This document shows, in pieces, positions 44,965 through 53,433 of a DNA stretch of 64,000 nt. Origin of the DNA: Chloroflexi bacterium TSY (GTDB lineage Bacteria > Chloroflexota > Anaerolineae > Caldilineales > Caldilineaceae); NCBI GenBank assembly GCA_019217005.1, contig JAHBNG010000031.1:73085-137084 (forward strand), in the 5' to 3' direction. Below the pieces are notes generated by a model. It had not been told where the DNA came from, made no database searches, and worked only from the letters and a program-made list of their open reading frames with translations. Made by a program: the position numbers and the translations under genes. How positions within the stretch are numbered: the stretch's first letter is position 1; the number at the start of each line of letters is the position of its first letter.

Positions 44965-47008
44965 TTCGGCTTTCGCGTCGCCACCGCCTCCTGCTCCAGG
45001 CGAAACTGCGTGTCAAACAGGTGCGTATAGAGACCACCCTGGGCCAAGAGCGCGCCATGTGTGCCTGCCTCCACCAGCTTGCCTTGGTCCAGCACGAGAA
45101 TCTGGTCCGCGGCCAGAATCGTGGAGAGGCGGTGGGCAATGACCAGGCTGGTGCGCCCCTTGAAGAGCGGTTCCAACGCGGCCTGGATCAGCGCCTCGTT
45201 CTGCGAATCCAGGTGGGAAGTGGCTTCGTCCAGGATGAGGATGCGTGGGTCTTTGAGGATGACGCGGGCAATGGCGATGCGCTGCTTTTCGCCACCGCTG
45301 AGCCGGTAGCCGCGCTCACCCACGATGGTGTCATAGCCGTCGGGCAGCGCGGCGATGGTATCGTAGACGTGGGCGGCGCGGGTGGCTGCATCCAGTTCCT
45401 CTTGACTGGCGTTGGGCTTGGCGTAGCGCAGGTTGGCGCGAATCGTGTCGTGGAAGAGATAGGTCTCCTGGGGCACAATGCCAATCTGGTCGACCAGCGA
45501 TGCCTGGGTGACGGTGCGCAGATCCTGGCCGTCGATTAGGATGCGGCCAGTGGTGGGATCATAGAGGCGCGGCAGGAGATAGGTGATGGTTGTCTTGCCC
45601 GCACCGCTTGGCCCCACCAGCGCCACCAGTTGGCCCGGCGCAATCTCAAAGCTCACATCCTCGAGCGCCCACTGGCGCGCGGCGACGCGTGCCATCGCGG
45701 ACGCCGACCCAGCCGCCGGCGGCCCCGGTTGCAGTGGCGGAGCGTGTTGCTTCGCTGGCTGCACACCATTGTGGCCGAGTGATACTGTGCCGTTGGTGAC
45801 TGTGCCCTTGGCTGGTTGATCGACCGGGGCCACAGACGTCGGTGCTGCCACTTGTTCCGTCCTGGGCACTGCCGCACTCACGTTCTCTGACTCATCTGCC
45901 CCCTGGTAGCGAAACGAGACCGCGTCAAAGTGGACGCGGCCTTCGATCTGGTCCAAGGGGAGAGCATCGCCCCAATCCGCAATCTCCACCGGGATGTCTA
46001 GATAGTCAAAGAGCCGGTCGAAGCTGACCAGAGCTTTGGCGAAATCGACCCCGACGTTGGAGAGGGCCGAGATGGGACCATAGATGCGGCCGAGGTAGGC
46101 CACAAAGGCCACAATCGTACCGGTGGTCAGCGTGTCGGTGAGCACCATGTAGCCGCCGGCCCAGTAGATGAGGGCCGTGCCAATGGCCGACGCCATGCCC
46201 AATCCCATAAAAAAGAGTTGGCCGACCAGGGCGCCGCGCACGCCGATGTCGCGCACAGCGGCCGCGGCCCGCCCAAAGCGGTCCCGCTCCTGGTGCTGAC
46301 GACCAAAGCTCTTGACGAGCAGCGCACCATTGATGGTCAGCGTCTCGCTGATGCTGTTGTTCATGTCGGCCTGGTGTTCCAGCGCCTCGCGCTGGATTTG
46401 GCTCAGCACGCGGGCCACGCGGCGGGCCGGCAGCAGAAAGAGGGGCAGCACCATGACCGCCAGCAGGGTCAGCCGCCACTCGATGGTGAGCATGATGGCC
46501 AGGGTCGTCAGCAGCGTTAGGAGGCTGGTGATGATGCTGGGGATGGTGCCGGTGATGGCGTGCTGGGCGCCGACCACGTCGTTGTTGAAGCGGGAGACGA
46601 TCTCGCCCAACTTGGTTTCGGTGAAAAAGCGCAGCGACAGGCGCTGCAGGTGGGCGTACATGGCCTGGCGCAGGTCGTAGGTGATGCCGGTGCCCGCACG
46701 TGCCCCATAATAGTTCTGGACCAACCCCAACAGCCCCAGCAGCAGGGGGATGCCCAACATGGCCGCGGCCAGCCAGTTGAGCCGGGCGAAGTTGCGCTGG
46801 AGCAAGACATTGTCGATCAGGTCGCGGACGAGCAGGGGGGGACGAGCGCCACCAGCGAGATGGCAAAAATGGTCGCCAGCACCATCATCACGGAAAAGAG
46901 ATGCGGCTTCGCATAGCCATAAATGCACACCAGCAGAGCCCGATCTACCCGTGGTAACGGCTTTGATTCATCGACAGCAAGATAGTTGTGCCAGTCGTTT
47001 CGTTGCAT
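44949..47008 (-). CDS. ABC exporter, fused permease-ATPase (MsbA/LmrA type), frameshifted in a C7 tract
   Basis: Membrane domain of six segments followed by an ATPase with Walker A GPSGAGKTT, signature LSGGEKQRIAIAR, Walker B RILILDEATSHLD and switch His in VIAHRLST; an unusual ~75-residue Ala/Pro-rich insert precedes the ATPase. The natural start is ATG 47008 (AAAGGAAG upstream) giving MQRNDWHNYLAVDES and the first transmembrane helix, but this frame runs out at 46817; the rest is in another frame. Joining at the C7 run (46835-46841 on the + strand) by one extra C gives ...LVALVPPLLVRDLID, a perfect exporter sequence. Either a sequence error, phase variation or inactivation. Exports lipids, drugs or peptides; candidate exporter for the nearby Cys-rich peptide. 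Confidence 0.85.
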
Positions 47009-47046
47009 GGGGTCTCTTCCTTTGTTGATAGGATCTTGTCATCCTG

Positions 47047-47334
47047 TCACTCTAATATCCGCGCCAACGCCAGGCGCTGTTGCTCCTCCCCGACCGCACC
47101 GCGTAAATAATCTTGAATGTTGCCGTTGGCGTCGATGAAGTAGACGGCCGGAATCCCTTGGAACTCTACTGTTTGATACTGCGCAAAGACCGTTTCATCG
47201 GGATCGACCAGGAGCGGGAAGGAAATCGCGGGATTCTCTGCTTGCAATTGTTGAATGACCGCTGAACCGAGTGTTCCTGTGACGGAAAAATCCGCTCCTA
47301 TCCGAATCCGTTGTAGTCGTTGATTCCATGTCAT
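47047..47334 (-). pseudogene. Truncated tandem copy of the TlpA/ResA-like gene
   Basis: Ninety-five residues match the C-terminal part of the next gene (IQQLQAENPAISFPLLVDP, then FIDANGNIQDYLRG) but the WCxxC redox site and membrane anchor are missing. The upstream ATG has no ribosome site. A 27-bp tandem repeat separates it from the intact copy, the likely scar of a partial duplication. Confidence 0.8.
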
Positions 47335-47384
47335 GTAAGCGAAGCGGCGTCATCCTGTCATGTAAGCGAAGCGGCGTCATCCTG
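47331..47384. repeat. Two exact 27-bp tandem repeats between TlpA copies
   Basis: Two units beginning TCATGTAAGCGAAGCGGCGT lie head to tail at 47331-47357 and 47358-47384. Confidence 0.9.
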
Positions 47385-48014
47385 TCACTCCAAAATCTGC
47401 GCCAACGCCAGACGTTGTTCCTCCAACCCTTGCGCACCGCGTACATACTCTTGAATGTTGCCGTCGGCATCAATGAAATAGGTGGTCGGAATCACTTGGG
47501 CACCTTTTGCCTCATATTGGGCCCAGACCGATGCCTCTGGATCGACCAGGAGTGGGAAGGAAATTGTGGGATAATCTTGTTGAAATTGTTGAATGGTGGC
47601 CTTCTCCTCCTCCCGATTGACGGCCAGGAAGATGACTTCGTCCTGATGCTCCTCCCAAAGCGTTTGCAATTCTGGTAACTCCCGCTGACAAAATTGACAC
47701 CAGGAGGCCCAGAAGACCAAGACAACCGGCTGGCCCTGGAACTGGGACAATGTGACGGGGTCCCCCGTCACCGTCTCCAGCGCAAAATCGGGGGCTGCTG
47801 AGCCAATCACTCGGGCGTATGTCTGATTGTTCTGCGCCGAGATAAGCGCACTTAAGATCGGCCGCAGGAAGAAATTACGGTCGATGTTATAGCGCTGGGT
47901 GAGCAAGAAGAGACCAACCAGCGAGATGGCCAGCACTCCCAACACCCAAGGCCAGCGACGGGCGCGTATTGGCGGCGCGTCTGTTTGGGGGACGGCAACG
48001 GATTGCGTGTTCAT
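47385..48014 (-). CDS. TlpA/ResA-like thiol-disulfide oxidoreductase
   Basis: A 209-residue protein with one N-terminal membrane anchor (residues ~20-42) and an exported thioredoxin fold containing WASWCQFCQRELPEL (active-site CQFC) and the cis-Pro region IPTTYFIDADG. It reduces or isomerises disulfides outside the membrane, for example in cytochrome c or secreted Cys-rich proteins. AAGGAGA precedes ATG. It lies upstream of the ABC exporter on the same strand and downstream of the Cys-rich peptide gene, a context suited to peptide maturation, though this is inference. Confidence 0.9.
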   Translation of the reverse strand: MNTQSVAVPQTDAPPIRARRWPWVLGVLAISLVGLFLLTQRYNIDRNFFLRPILSALISAQNNQTYARVIGSAAPDFALETVTGDPVTLSQFQGQPVVLVFWASWCQFCQRELPELQTLWEEHQDEVIFLAVNREEEKATIQQFQQDYPTISFPLLVDPEASVWAQYEAKGAQVIPTTYFIDADGNIQEYVRGAQGLEEQRLALAQILE

Positions 48015-48049
48015 TTGTGTGTCTCCTTGAGATAAAAGTTGCAGGGTGG

Positions 48050-48205
48050 GGGGTGGTTCATTTTAGGCGGACAATTAGGTTTACATTTTTGCAAAGAGAA
48101 AAGATGTTTATATTTTCTACTTTGAGCCATGCTCAGGCAGAAAATGACCTCATATAGATTTTTATCTATGTATCAAAAGTGTAAACCTAATTCTGAACCA
48201 CCCCC
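48050..48205. repeat. Inverted-repeat pair resembling solo IS ends
   Basis: GTGGTTCA..AATTAGGTTTACA (48053-48085) faces TGTAAACCTAATTCTGAACCAC (48180-48201); the left arm has 11 extra bases that include a second TTAGG. These may be leftover insertion-sequence ends upstream of the TlpA gene. Confidence 0.6.
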
Positions 48206-48564
48206 AGGGTGGCAAGTCAAATCCTGCCGCTCCATAACGCTGCAAGCTTGCAACACTTGTCGGTTTGAGGCAACGCTTCGTTGGGTACTTTGTTCTCTTG
48301 ACGGGACGATGGGCACGCGCCAGGGCGACCCCACCCGTAGGGGCATGTGGTGGGAGGGTGGCAATCGTCTGGCCAGGTTCCAAAACTCGCACCGCCCTCC
48401 CACTACGTGCCCGTCTCGCCTCTACTCCCCAACCTGGGGCAGTGTGTAGGTCGCGACAGGCGGGCACGTGGACGGGCGGATGGATGATTCAGGACAAACG
48501 GAACCTCTTTCCCCGCCCGACCTTGATGGTGAAACGTCCCATGCCCCAACCGGTTGACCAGACC
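48206..48564. other. Non-coding stretch with two GGGCACG-family hairpins
   Basis: Hairpin B (48341-48412) has 21-bp arms GGGCATGTGGTGGGAGGGTGG / CCGCCCTCCCACTACGTGCCC with two mismatches. Hairpin C starts at 48462 (GGGCACGTGGACGGGCGG) and is degenerate on its right side. No gene is credible here. Confidence 0.65.
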
Positions 48565-49056
48565 TCAGCCACCAGAGGCGTGTGTCAAGGTCAACGGCTC
48601 CGGCGCAGGTGCTGTTTCGGCTGAGGCGGCACGGACGGAGGGGGTGGCGACGCTTTTCTCGGCTTCTGCCTGCCAGAGCCAGCGCAGACAGAGCAGGGTG
48701 GGCAGCCACAAGAGGAGGCCAAAGAAAAGGAGCTGGATCACGAGGAAGAGCAGGCTGCCCACCCCCTGCCCCAGCACCAGGAAGAAGTCCAGGAGATCGA
48801 TGGCAAAATGGAGTAGAAAGAGCACAAAGAGCATGGCCCGGTTGCGGAGGAGGAGAGCGGCGATGAGGGCCAGCGAAAGGCCCAGGTTGCGGTTGGCAAA
48901 GAGGCCAATCGCCCAGGCCGCGGCCTCGTTCTCCACCAGCTCGGGGAATTGAAGGCCACGATTCAGATAGGCCAGAGCGCCAAAGGCCACAGCCGAGAGC
49001 AATTGCAGCACGGCGTAGCCGATAACCCAGCGCGAGATCAGTTGATTGCGTTGCAT
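48565..49056 (-). CDS. Small integral membrane protein of unknown function
   Basis: A 163-residue protein from ATG 49056, preceded by GGAGGG; the ORF upstream is unlikely coding. Four hydrophobic segments lie at about residues 10-30, 45-70, 72-95 and 100-125, followed by an Ala/Glu/Pro-rich tail. I recognise no family. It is between the TlpA gene and the Cys-rich peptide gene, all on the minus strand. Confidence 0.7.
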   Translation of the reverse strand: MQRNQLISRWVIGYAVLQLLSAVAFGALAYLNRGLQFPELVENEAAAWAIGLFANRNLGLSLALIAALLLRNRAMLFVLFLLHFAIDLLDFFLVLGQGVGSLLFLVIQLLFFGLLLWLPTLLCLRWLWQAEAEKSVATPSVRAASAETAPAPEPLTLTHASGG

Positions 49057-49268
49057 GGTTGTTCCCTCCGGTTGTGTGCTCTGGTTGTTGGTATTGGGGC
49101 GTCGGTCACCGTGTCGGTTCCCGTCAGGCTGGGGTTGTCTGGACGACACGATGACCAACGCCCTACATTCTTGCACTTGATTGGACTGGACGGATACGTC
49201 GCGGCCTGTAGGACACCGGTCGTTCCGTGAGCAGTGTTCAGTGACGGTACAGGACTAAATACCCCACT

Positions 49269-49439
49269 CTAATAGCAGCATTCAATTATGTCCCCCGCGT
49301 TCGCCCAACAACATAAATAGCAACCCTCTGAACAACCTCCCTCGTCACACTCCTCCGGCGTGCAATATTCGAAAGGCGTCATCATCCCAGCCACGACACT
49401 TATCCAGTCGACCGATGTTAACATCATATACAGTTCCAT
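49269..49439 (-). CDS. Cys-rich 56-residue peptide (candidate RiPP precursor or metal-binding peptide)
   Basis: ATG 49439 is preceded by AAAGGAG at ideal spacing, strong evidence that this short ORF is translated. The first ~25 residues (MELYMMLTSVDWISVVAGMM) contain no Cys and are leader-like; the last 31 residues hold eight Cys, including two CC pairs (CTPEECDEGGCSEG, CYLCCWANAGDIIECCY). No signal peptide. In the same orientation downstream are a small membrane protein, a TlpA-type thioredoxin and an ABC exporter. No recognised RiPP-modifying enzyme is in the window. Alternatives are a metallothionein-like or disulfide-rich secreted peptide. Iterons at 49586-49647 lie upstream. Confidence 0.65.
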   Translation of the reverse strand: MELYMMLTSVDWISVVAGMMTPFEYCTPEECDEGGCSEGCYLCCWANAGDIIECCY

Positions 49440-49585
49440 TTTGTTCTCCTTTCGAAAGCATGTTAACCGTTGATTGTGTCCGGTCAAGCGTCAGGGCACT
49501 TTGCGATTTGTCGGGGGAAGGGGGACGGTTCTAGCATACAGGATACGGGGTGGTTTGTCTATAGACATTTGTATTGACTTGTATA

Positions 49586-49647
49586 GGCATTTGTCCAAAG
49601 GACATGGACATTTGTCCAAGGGGCGTGGACATTTGTCCAAAGGGGAA
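49586..49647. repeat. Three ~21-bp iterons with GGACATTTGTCC palindromes upstream of the Cys-rich peptide
   Basis: Units at 49586-49605 (one mismatch, 20 bp), 49606-49626 and 49627-49647 each contain the palindrome GGACATTTGTCC followed by AAGG. The 21-bp period equals two helical turns, typical of cooperative operator sites. They lie 147-208 bp before the start of the Cys-rich peptide gene. Confidence 0.7.
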
Positions 49648-49672
49648 AAAGAGGAAGTGGTTTCGTCGAGGT

Positions 49673-49756
49673 GGGCACGTGGATGGGCGGGTGCAAGATC
49701 GGGGGCAGGCGGCCATTTATCCCCGCCCGACCCCATACCCCTACCACCGCGTGCCC
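49673..49756. repeat. Hairpin repeat, GGGCACG family (copy D)
   Basis: GGGCACGTGGATGGGCGGG on the left and CCCGCCCG...CCGCGTGCCC on the right form an imperfect hairpin just upstream of the iterons, same family as 7262, 48341 and 50732. Confidence 0.6.
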
Positions 49757-49771
49757 GTCTGGTCCAACCAA

Positions 49772-50158
49772 TTACGCCGCTGATTCTGTGAGAAAGGTCT
49801 GCTCAATTTCGGCAATGAGAAAGGGGAGATTGGGCTGGGTAAAGCTCAAGTCTGGTGCTGGAATGCGGTTGTGTTTGATGTCAGGTGGAATGTGTTCGTG
49901 GTGGGGATAGTTCAAGGCGAGGTCGGGGTTGTTGGGATGGGGCTGCGAATCGTACCAGTTGAGTTTGACATCATCATGCCAAATCTCGTACCCATAAAAC
50001 TCGATAACGACCGGTCCGTCTTCCATCGTCAATTGTTCGTATATGGTGAGATAGGGCAATCGCGTACATTGCCGCCTGGGATTCAAATCCCAGTCTGATA
50101 CAGGAAATCCGTTAAAACGGATTAAGGATGGCTTTATAATTAGTGCATTTGAATGCAC
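49772..50158 (-). CDS. TumE-like (DUF6516) toxin-family protein with N-terminus derived from a MITE
   Basis: The 128-residue ORF has a C-terminal ~90 residues with WYDSQPHPNNPDL and YPHHEHIPPD, resembling the W-D-x-A-P-H-H-P...F-P-H-H pattern of TumE/DUF6516 toxins. The first ~35 residues are encoded inside the 169-bp MITE at 50054-50222 and are not native. Removing the MITE joins the frame to upstream codons starting at a GTG near 50255, suggesting the original start. No TumA-like HTH antitoxin is adjacent. Family assignment is tentative. Confidence 0.55.
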   Translation of the reverse strand: MHSNALIIKPSLIRFNGFPVSDWDLNPRRQCTRLPYLTIYEQLTMEDGPVVIEFYGYEIWHDDVKLNWYDSQPHPNNPDLALNYPHHEHIPPDIKHNRIPAPDLSFTQPNLPFLIAEIEQTFLTESAA

Positions 50159-50222
50159 TTTCTGTATCAGACGCCCTGTTTCAACCGGCGGCGGCTCAAT
50201 TATTTAAGGTACGCGATTGCCC
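50054..50222. mobile_element. 169-bp MITE with 14-bp ends and TA target duplication
   Basis: GGGCAATCGCGTAC (50054-50067) and GTACGCGATTGCCC (50209-50222) are perfect inverted ends flanked by TA on both sides (50052-50053, 50223-50224), the hallmark of Tc1/mariner-IS630-type elements. The inside is a chain of palindromes: TGGGATTCAAATCCCA, AATCCGTTAAAACGGATT and AGTGCATTTGAATGCACT, bracketed by TCTGATACAG / CTGTATCAGA. Confidence 0.85.
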
Positions 50223-50224
50223 TA

Positions 50225-51047
50225 GTATCGACAACGTACATCCAGCCCAACTTGATCGAACACTCGTTTCACGTATCACGCACTACGCAACACGTCTCCT
50301 GATTGTTGATGACCAGCGGCGCAACGCGGAAGAGGCCGCACCGCTGGTCGAGATTGTGGTCAAAAAGCAAAACGGCCACCCCAACCAAAACGACAACAAG
50401 CCGCGCAATCGAGGTGGCCGCACATCGTTTGACATCACGTTTTTGACGCGCCTCTTAAGGAGCAAGTAAACTGATACACAGCCCCCAGACTGCCTTTACA
50501 GTTTGGGTGGTTAGCTTCGGCTGACCGATCCGGCCCAGACGTAGCGGTGAGGGGAGGGGCAGGTGCGTGACCGACCGTCGCCCCCGCGGCAACCGATGGC
50601 TGGATTGGCGTAAGATACTATACATCCCATACATTGTGTCAAATGTGGGCGGATGCATCCGAAAACCGATCCGCGGGGAGATTGGGGAGTCGCCATGCTT
50701 GACAGTCAAAATTCAAATTGGGAAACGAGATGGGCACGAAGAATGGCGGTGTGGCGAATCTCTATCTGGCCATCTAGTTTTCCGCCATTCCTCATGCCCC
50801 TACACATCATACCGAACTATTTTCTTAACGTTCATCATGGCGACTCTGCGGGAATAGGGGAAGCACCTGTTCCAGTATCAGGAGGGCCGAACTTGTCAAC
50901 CAACCGCTGCTCTGAAATTAAACCAGACCGTCAAACGCTAAGGTAACTATATTTATATGATTGACCAATGATCAGACAATATGATATTGATGTTCAGGTA
51001 ATAATGTGTCTTATCGTAGATGTCAAATGTGCATTGAGGAACCATCC
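50225..51047. other. Non-coding stretch
   Basis: No gene can be supported over ~820 bp. A GTG-started frame near 50255 on the minus strand may be the original 5' end of the TumE-like gene. The only other structure is hairpin copy E at 50732-50803. Confidence 0.5.
50732..50803. repeat. Hairpin repeat, GGGCACG family (copy E)
   Basis: GGGCACGAAGAATGGCGG and CCGCCATTCCTCATGCCC form near-complementary arms; closest to copy A at 7262, sharing GGCGGTGTGGCG after the left arm and GCCCCTAC at the right end. Confidence 0.7.
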
Positions 51048-51728
51048 ATGAAAATCCTAATTACCGGCGCTGCTGGTACCATCGGTTCAATCCTGGTCAA
51101 GGGCCTGCGCGACCGCTACCAACTGCGCGGGTTTGATCGGATGCCGATGCCGGAACTCGAAGATGCCATTGTCGGTGAGCTAACGGACTTTGAAGCCGTT
51201 CTCAAGGGCACCCAGGGCATGGAGGCGGTTATTCACTTGGGCGGCAATCCGTCTGGTGCGGCACCCTGGGAGGAGATCCTGAATAGCAACATCATCGGCA
51301 CCTACAATCTGTTTGAGGCCGCCCGGCAACATAATGTGCGTCGCATCGCCTTTGCCAGCCGTGCGGGTTTGCTGGCTCCTTACCCAGAGAACATCACGCG
51401 CACAGTTGACATGCCGCCCCGGCCAGAGAGCTACTACTCCATCAGCAAGGTCTTCGGCGAGAACTTGGGCTACATGTATGCCAGTCAGCATGGAATGGAA
51501 TGTGTGTCCGTACGCATCGGTAATGTCCGGCCCGACCGGCCCCATGCCGAGCACCCGCACCACCTCAGCCACGCGGACGCAGTGCGGGTCTTCGAGCGGG
51601 CAATGATCCAACCGGGCGTGAAATATGAGGTGGTGTTCGGCGTTTCGGGAGGCGACTGGCCGCTCTATGATTTGGATCACGGTTGCAATGTGATCGGCTA
51701 TGAACCTGGTGAACGTGGCCAGGAGTGA
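51048..51728 (+). CDS. NAD-dependent epimerase/dehydratase (uronate-dehydrogenase-like SDR)
   Basis: A 226-residue extended SDR from ATG 51048, preceded by GAGGAA. It has the Rossmann motif ITGAAGTIGS, AVIHLGGNPSG, and catalytic Y-x3-K in SYYSISKVFGE. The length and SRAGLLAPYP...NVRPDRP segments resemble hexuronate dehydrogenases, which oxidise uronic acids to lactones, but related epimerases share these. The C-terminus is a little short. It stands alone after the MITE-rich stretch and before a broken protease gene. Confidence 0.85.
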   Translation: MKILITGAAGTIGSILVKGLRDRYQLRGFDRMPMPELEDAIVGELTDFEAVLKGTQGMEAVIHLGGNPSGAAPWEEILNSNIIGTYNLFEAARQHNVRRIAFASRAGLLAPYPENITRTVDMPPRPESYYSISKVFGENLGYMYASQHGMECVSVRIGNVRPDRPHAEHPHHLSHADAVRVFERAMIQPGVKYEVVFGVSGGDWPLYDLDHGCNVIGYEPGERGQE

Positions 51729-51869
51729 AGTTAGGAGCCGTCGACATTTGCTCACGCAGTGGGTGCGTAGCACCCAACCTCTCGAGAGAAAGTATCTCTC
51801 AACACGATCAATGCACTGAGGGCGCACGCTAAATGTCAACAGAACCGACCATTATGGAGCGTTAGCACA

Positions 51870-52595
51870 ATGGATCACGAAGAACATCCTCTGGGTGTGT
51901 CAATTGGTCTACATTTACTGCCAGGGATCATTATCTTCCTGGCATATATCGCCATCGCGCGCGTCGTAATGACTTGGGGCTTCCCGCCAACCTTCGCCTT
52001 AGTCCTGGCCTTCGTCTTCGTTGGCATGCCGTTCCAGTTGGGAATTCTTTTCTATCAGGGCAAGAAAAGAAAGGGCGTGTTTTCCTTGGACGGTATTGTT
52101 CTATATCGCAATGCCAAACCATATTAGCTCTACCTTCTAATCGTTCCCTTACTCGGGTATGCCATTCTGCTGTCAGCCCTGATTGAGCCCGTATCGACTT
52201 TCTTAACGGACACGATGTTCAGTGGATTACCAGAGTGGTTCCTCGACCCATCAGTGGCGCCTGAAGGTGATCTTCCCCTAGCCGTCTTATTGGTGTTCCT
52301 GATAACGAACCTCATCATTGATGGTATTGCCAACCCCGTCGTAGAAGAGCTCTATTTTCGTGGCTATTTGCTGCCTCGTCTCTCTCGGTTCAAAGCATGG
52401 GCACCTCTTCTTCACGCCGGGTTGTTCTCAGTTGTCCATCTCTGGCAACCCCAAAATGTTCCCTTCATCTTTTTGTTGGTGCTCCCTCTTTATTACCTCG
52501 TTTGGTGGAGACAGAATATATATTTGGCAATCGCTGTACATGCTTTGGGCAATACGATTGGCGCAGTTTTAATCTTTGGAACATATTTGGGCTAG
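51870..52595 (+). pseudogene. CPBP intramembrane metalloprotease gene interrupted by an in-frame TAG
   Basis: Two ORFs in the same frame (51870-52124 and 52128-52595) are separated only by TAG at 52125-52127 (context NAKPY-stop-LYLLIVPLLGY). Together they give a ~240-residue multi-pass protein with the CPBP/Abi motifs PVVEELYFRGYLLPRL (Glu-Glu...Arg), HAGLFSVVHLW and HALGNTIG. A Trp TGG to TAG change would explain it. CPBP proteases are Rce1-like glutamyl or metal enzymes; the product is probably not made full length. Confidence 0.82.
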
Positions 52596-52729
52596 CCATG
52601 ACTGAGATGATAGGAAATCGCATTCTCGCCTCAAAATGAATTACACCCGTCTGGTGGCATATACTGATCATTTTTGCTATACTGAAGATGAGTGATGAAA
52701 GATGCTGATTGAGTGCTAGGAGAAAATGA

Positions 52730-53068
52730 ATGGAATTGGTTTTGCAGACTGAAGCTCCTCCAATGTATCGCGACAGTTCAGGTGGAATCCGCATTGGAAA
52801 CTCTCGGGTTTTGCTGGAGTTGGTGATTCGTGCATTTGAGGATGGCGCAACACCTGAGGCAATTACACAACGATATTCAACCGTAACTTTAGCAGAAGTT
52901 TATAGTGTGATTGCTTACTATCTACGTCATCGAAAAGAGATTGAATCATATATGGTGGAACGTGAACAACAGGCGGGAGAGGTTCGTAAACGCATTGAGA
53001 GCCATCAGCGGGATATAACAGACTTGCGAAATCGCTTGGAATCGCGCAAGAACATGGCTGAATCATAA
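52730..53068 (+). CDS. DUF433-family antitoxin
   Basis: A 112-residue protein with the DUF433 pattern GGIRIGNSRVLLELVIRAFEDGATPEAITQRYSTVTLAEVY, a winged-helix-like DNA-binding domain, followed by a charged coiled-coil-like tail (YLRHRKEIESYMVEREQQAG). It ends 3 bp before the DUF5615 gene, the normal antitoxin-toxin order of this system. Probably autorepresses the pair. Confidence 0.88.
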   Translation: MELVLQTEAPPMYRDSSGGIRIGNSRVLLELVIRAFEDGATPEAITQRYSTVTLAEVYSVIAYYLRHRKEIESYMVEREQQAGEVRKRIESHQRDITDLRNRLESRKNMAES

Positions 53069-53071
53069 ATC

Positions 53072-53422
53072 GTGTTGCATTTGCTAAGTGATGAGAATTT
53101 CAATGGAGACATTATCCGTGGTCTAATACTGCGTCATCCGACCTTGGATTTGGTCCGTGTCCAAGATGTGGGGTTAATAGAGGCTGATGACCCAACTGTT
53201 CTAGAATGGGCAGCCGTACACAACCGTATTTTATTGACACACGATCGCGCTACAATTCCTAACTTTGCCTATGATCGAATCGTGTTAGGAAAACCAATGC
53301 CCGGAGTTTTTGTCATCAATGATCGTACTTCGATTCAACAAGCCATAGATGAGTTGATATTAATTGATGAATGTAGCGAACAGGCAGAATGGTCCAACTT
53401 GGTTGTCTATCCACCGTTATAA
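53072..53422 (+). CDS. DUF5615 PIN-like toxin
   Basis: A 116-residue protein starting at GTG 53072. LLSDENFNGDIIRGL at the start, VQDVGLIEADDPTVLEWAAVHNRILLTHDR and the following Asp-rich core match the PIN-like DUF5615 family, predicted metal-dependent RNases with Asp/Glu active sites. It is directly downstream of its DUF433 antitoxin with a 3-bp gap. Confidence 0.88.
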   Translation: MLHLLSDENFNGDIIRGLILRHPTLDLVRVQDVGLIEADDPTVLEWAAVHNRILLTHDRATIPNFAYDRIVLGKPMPGVFVINDRTSIQQAIDELILIDECSEQAEWSNLVVYPPL

Positions 53423-53433
53423 ACTGGAACCCC

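Noticed and set aside
46006..46866. 286-residue minus-strand ORF inside the ABC exporter
   Set aside because: Low-complexity Arg/His/Pro-rich frame shadowing the membrane domain; the exporter frame has clear homology.
49586..49647. CRISPR array
   Set aside because: Units are contiguous 20-21 bp palindromic iterons without unique spacers, and no cas gene is present.
50077..50172. tRNA-like segment (GATTCAAATCC)
   Set aside because: It is one of several palindromes inside the MITE; no acceptor stem, anticodon arm or CCA-side pairing fits a tRNA.
50143..50469. 108-residue + strand ORF
   Set aside because: It begins in the MITE and has no family resemblance; a minus-strand frame there fits the original toxin start better.
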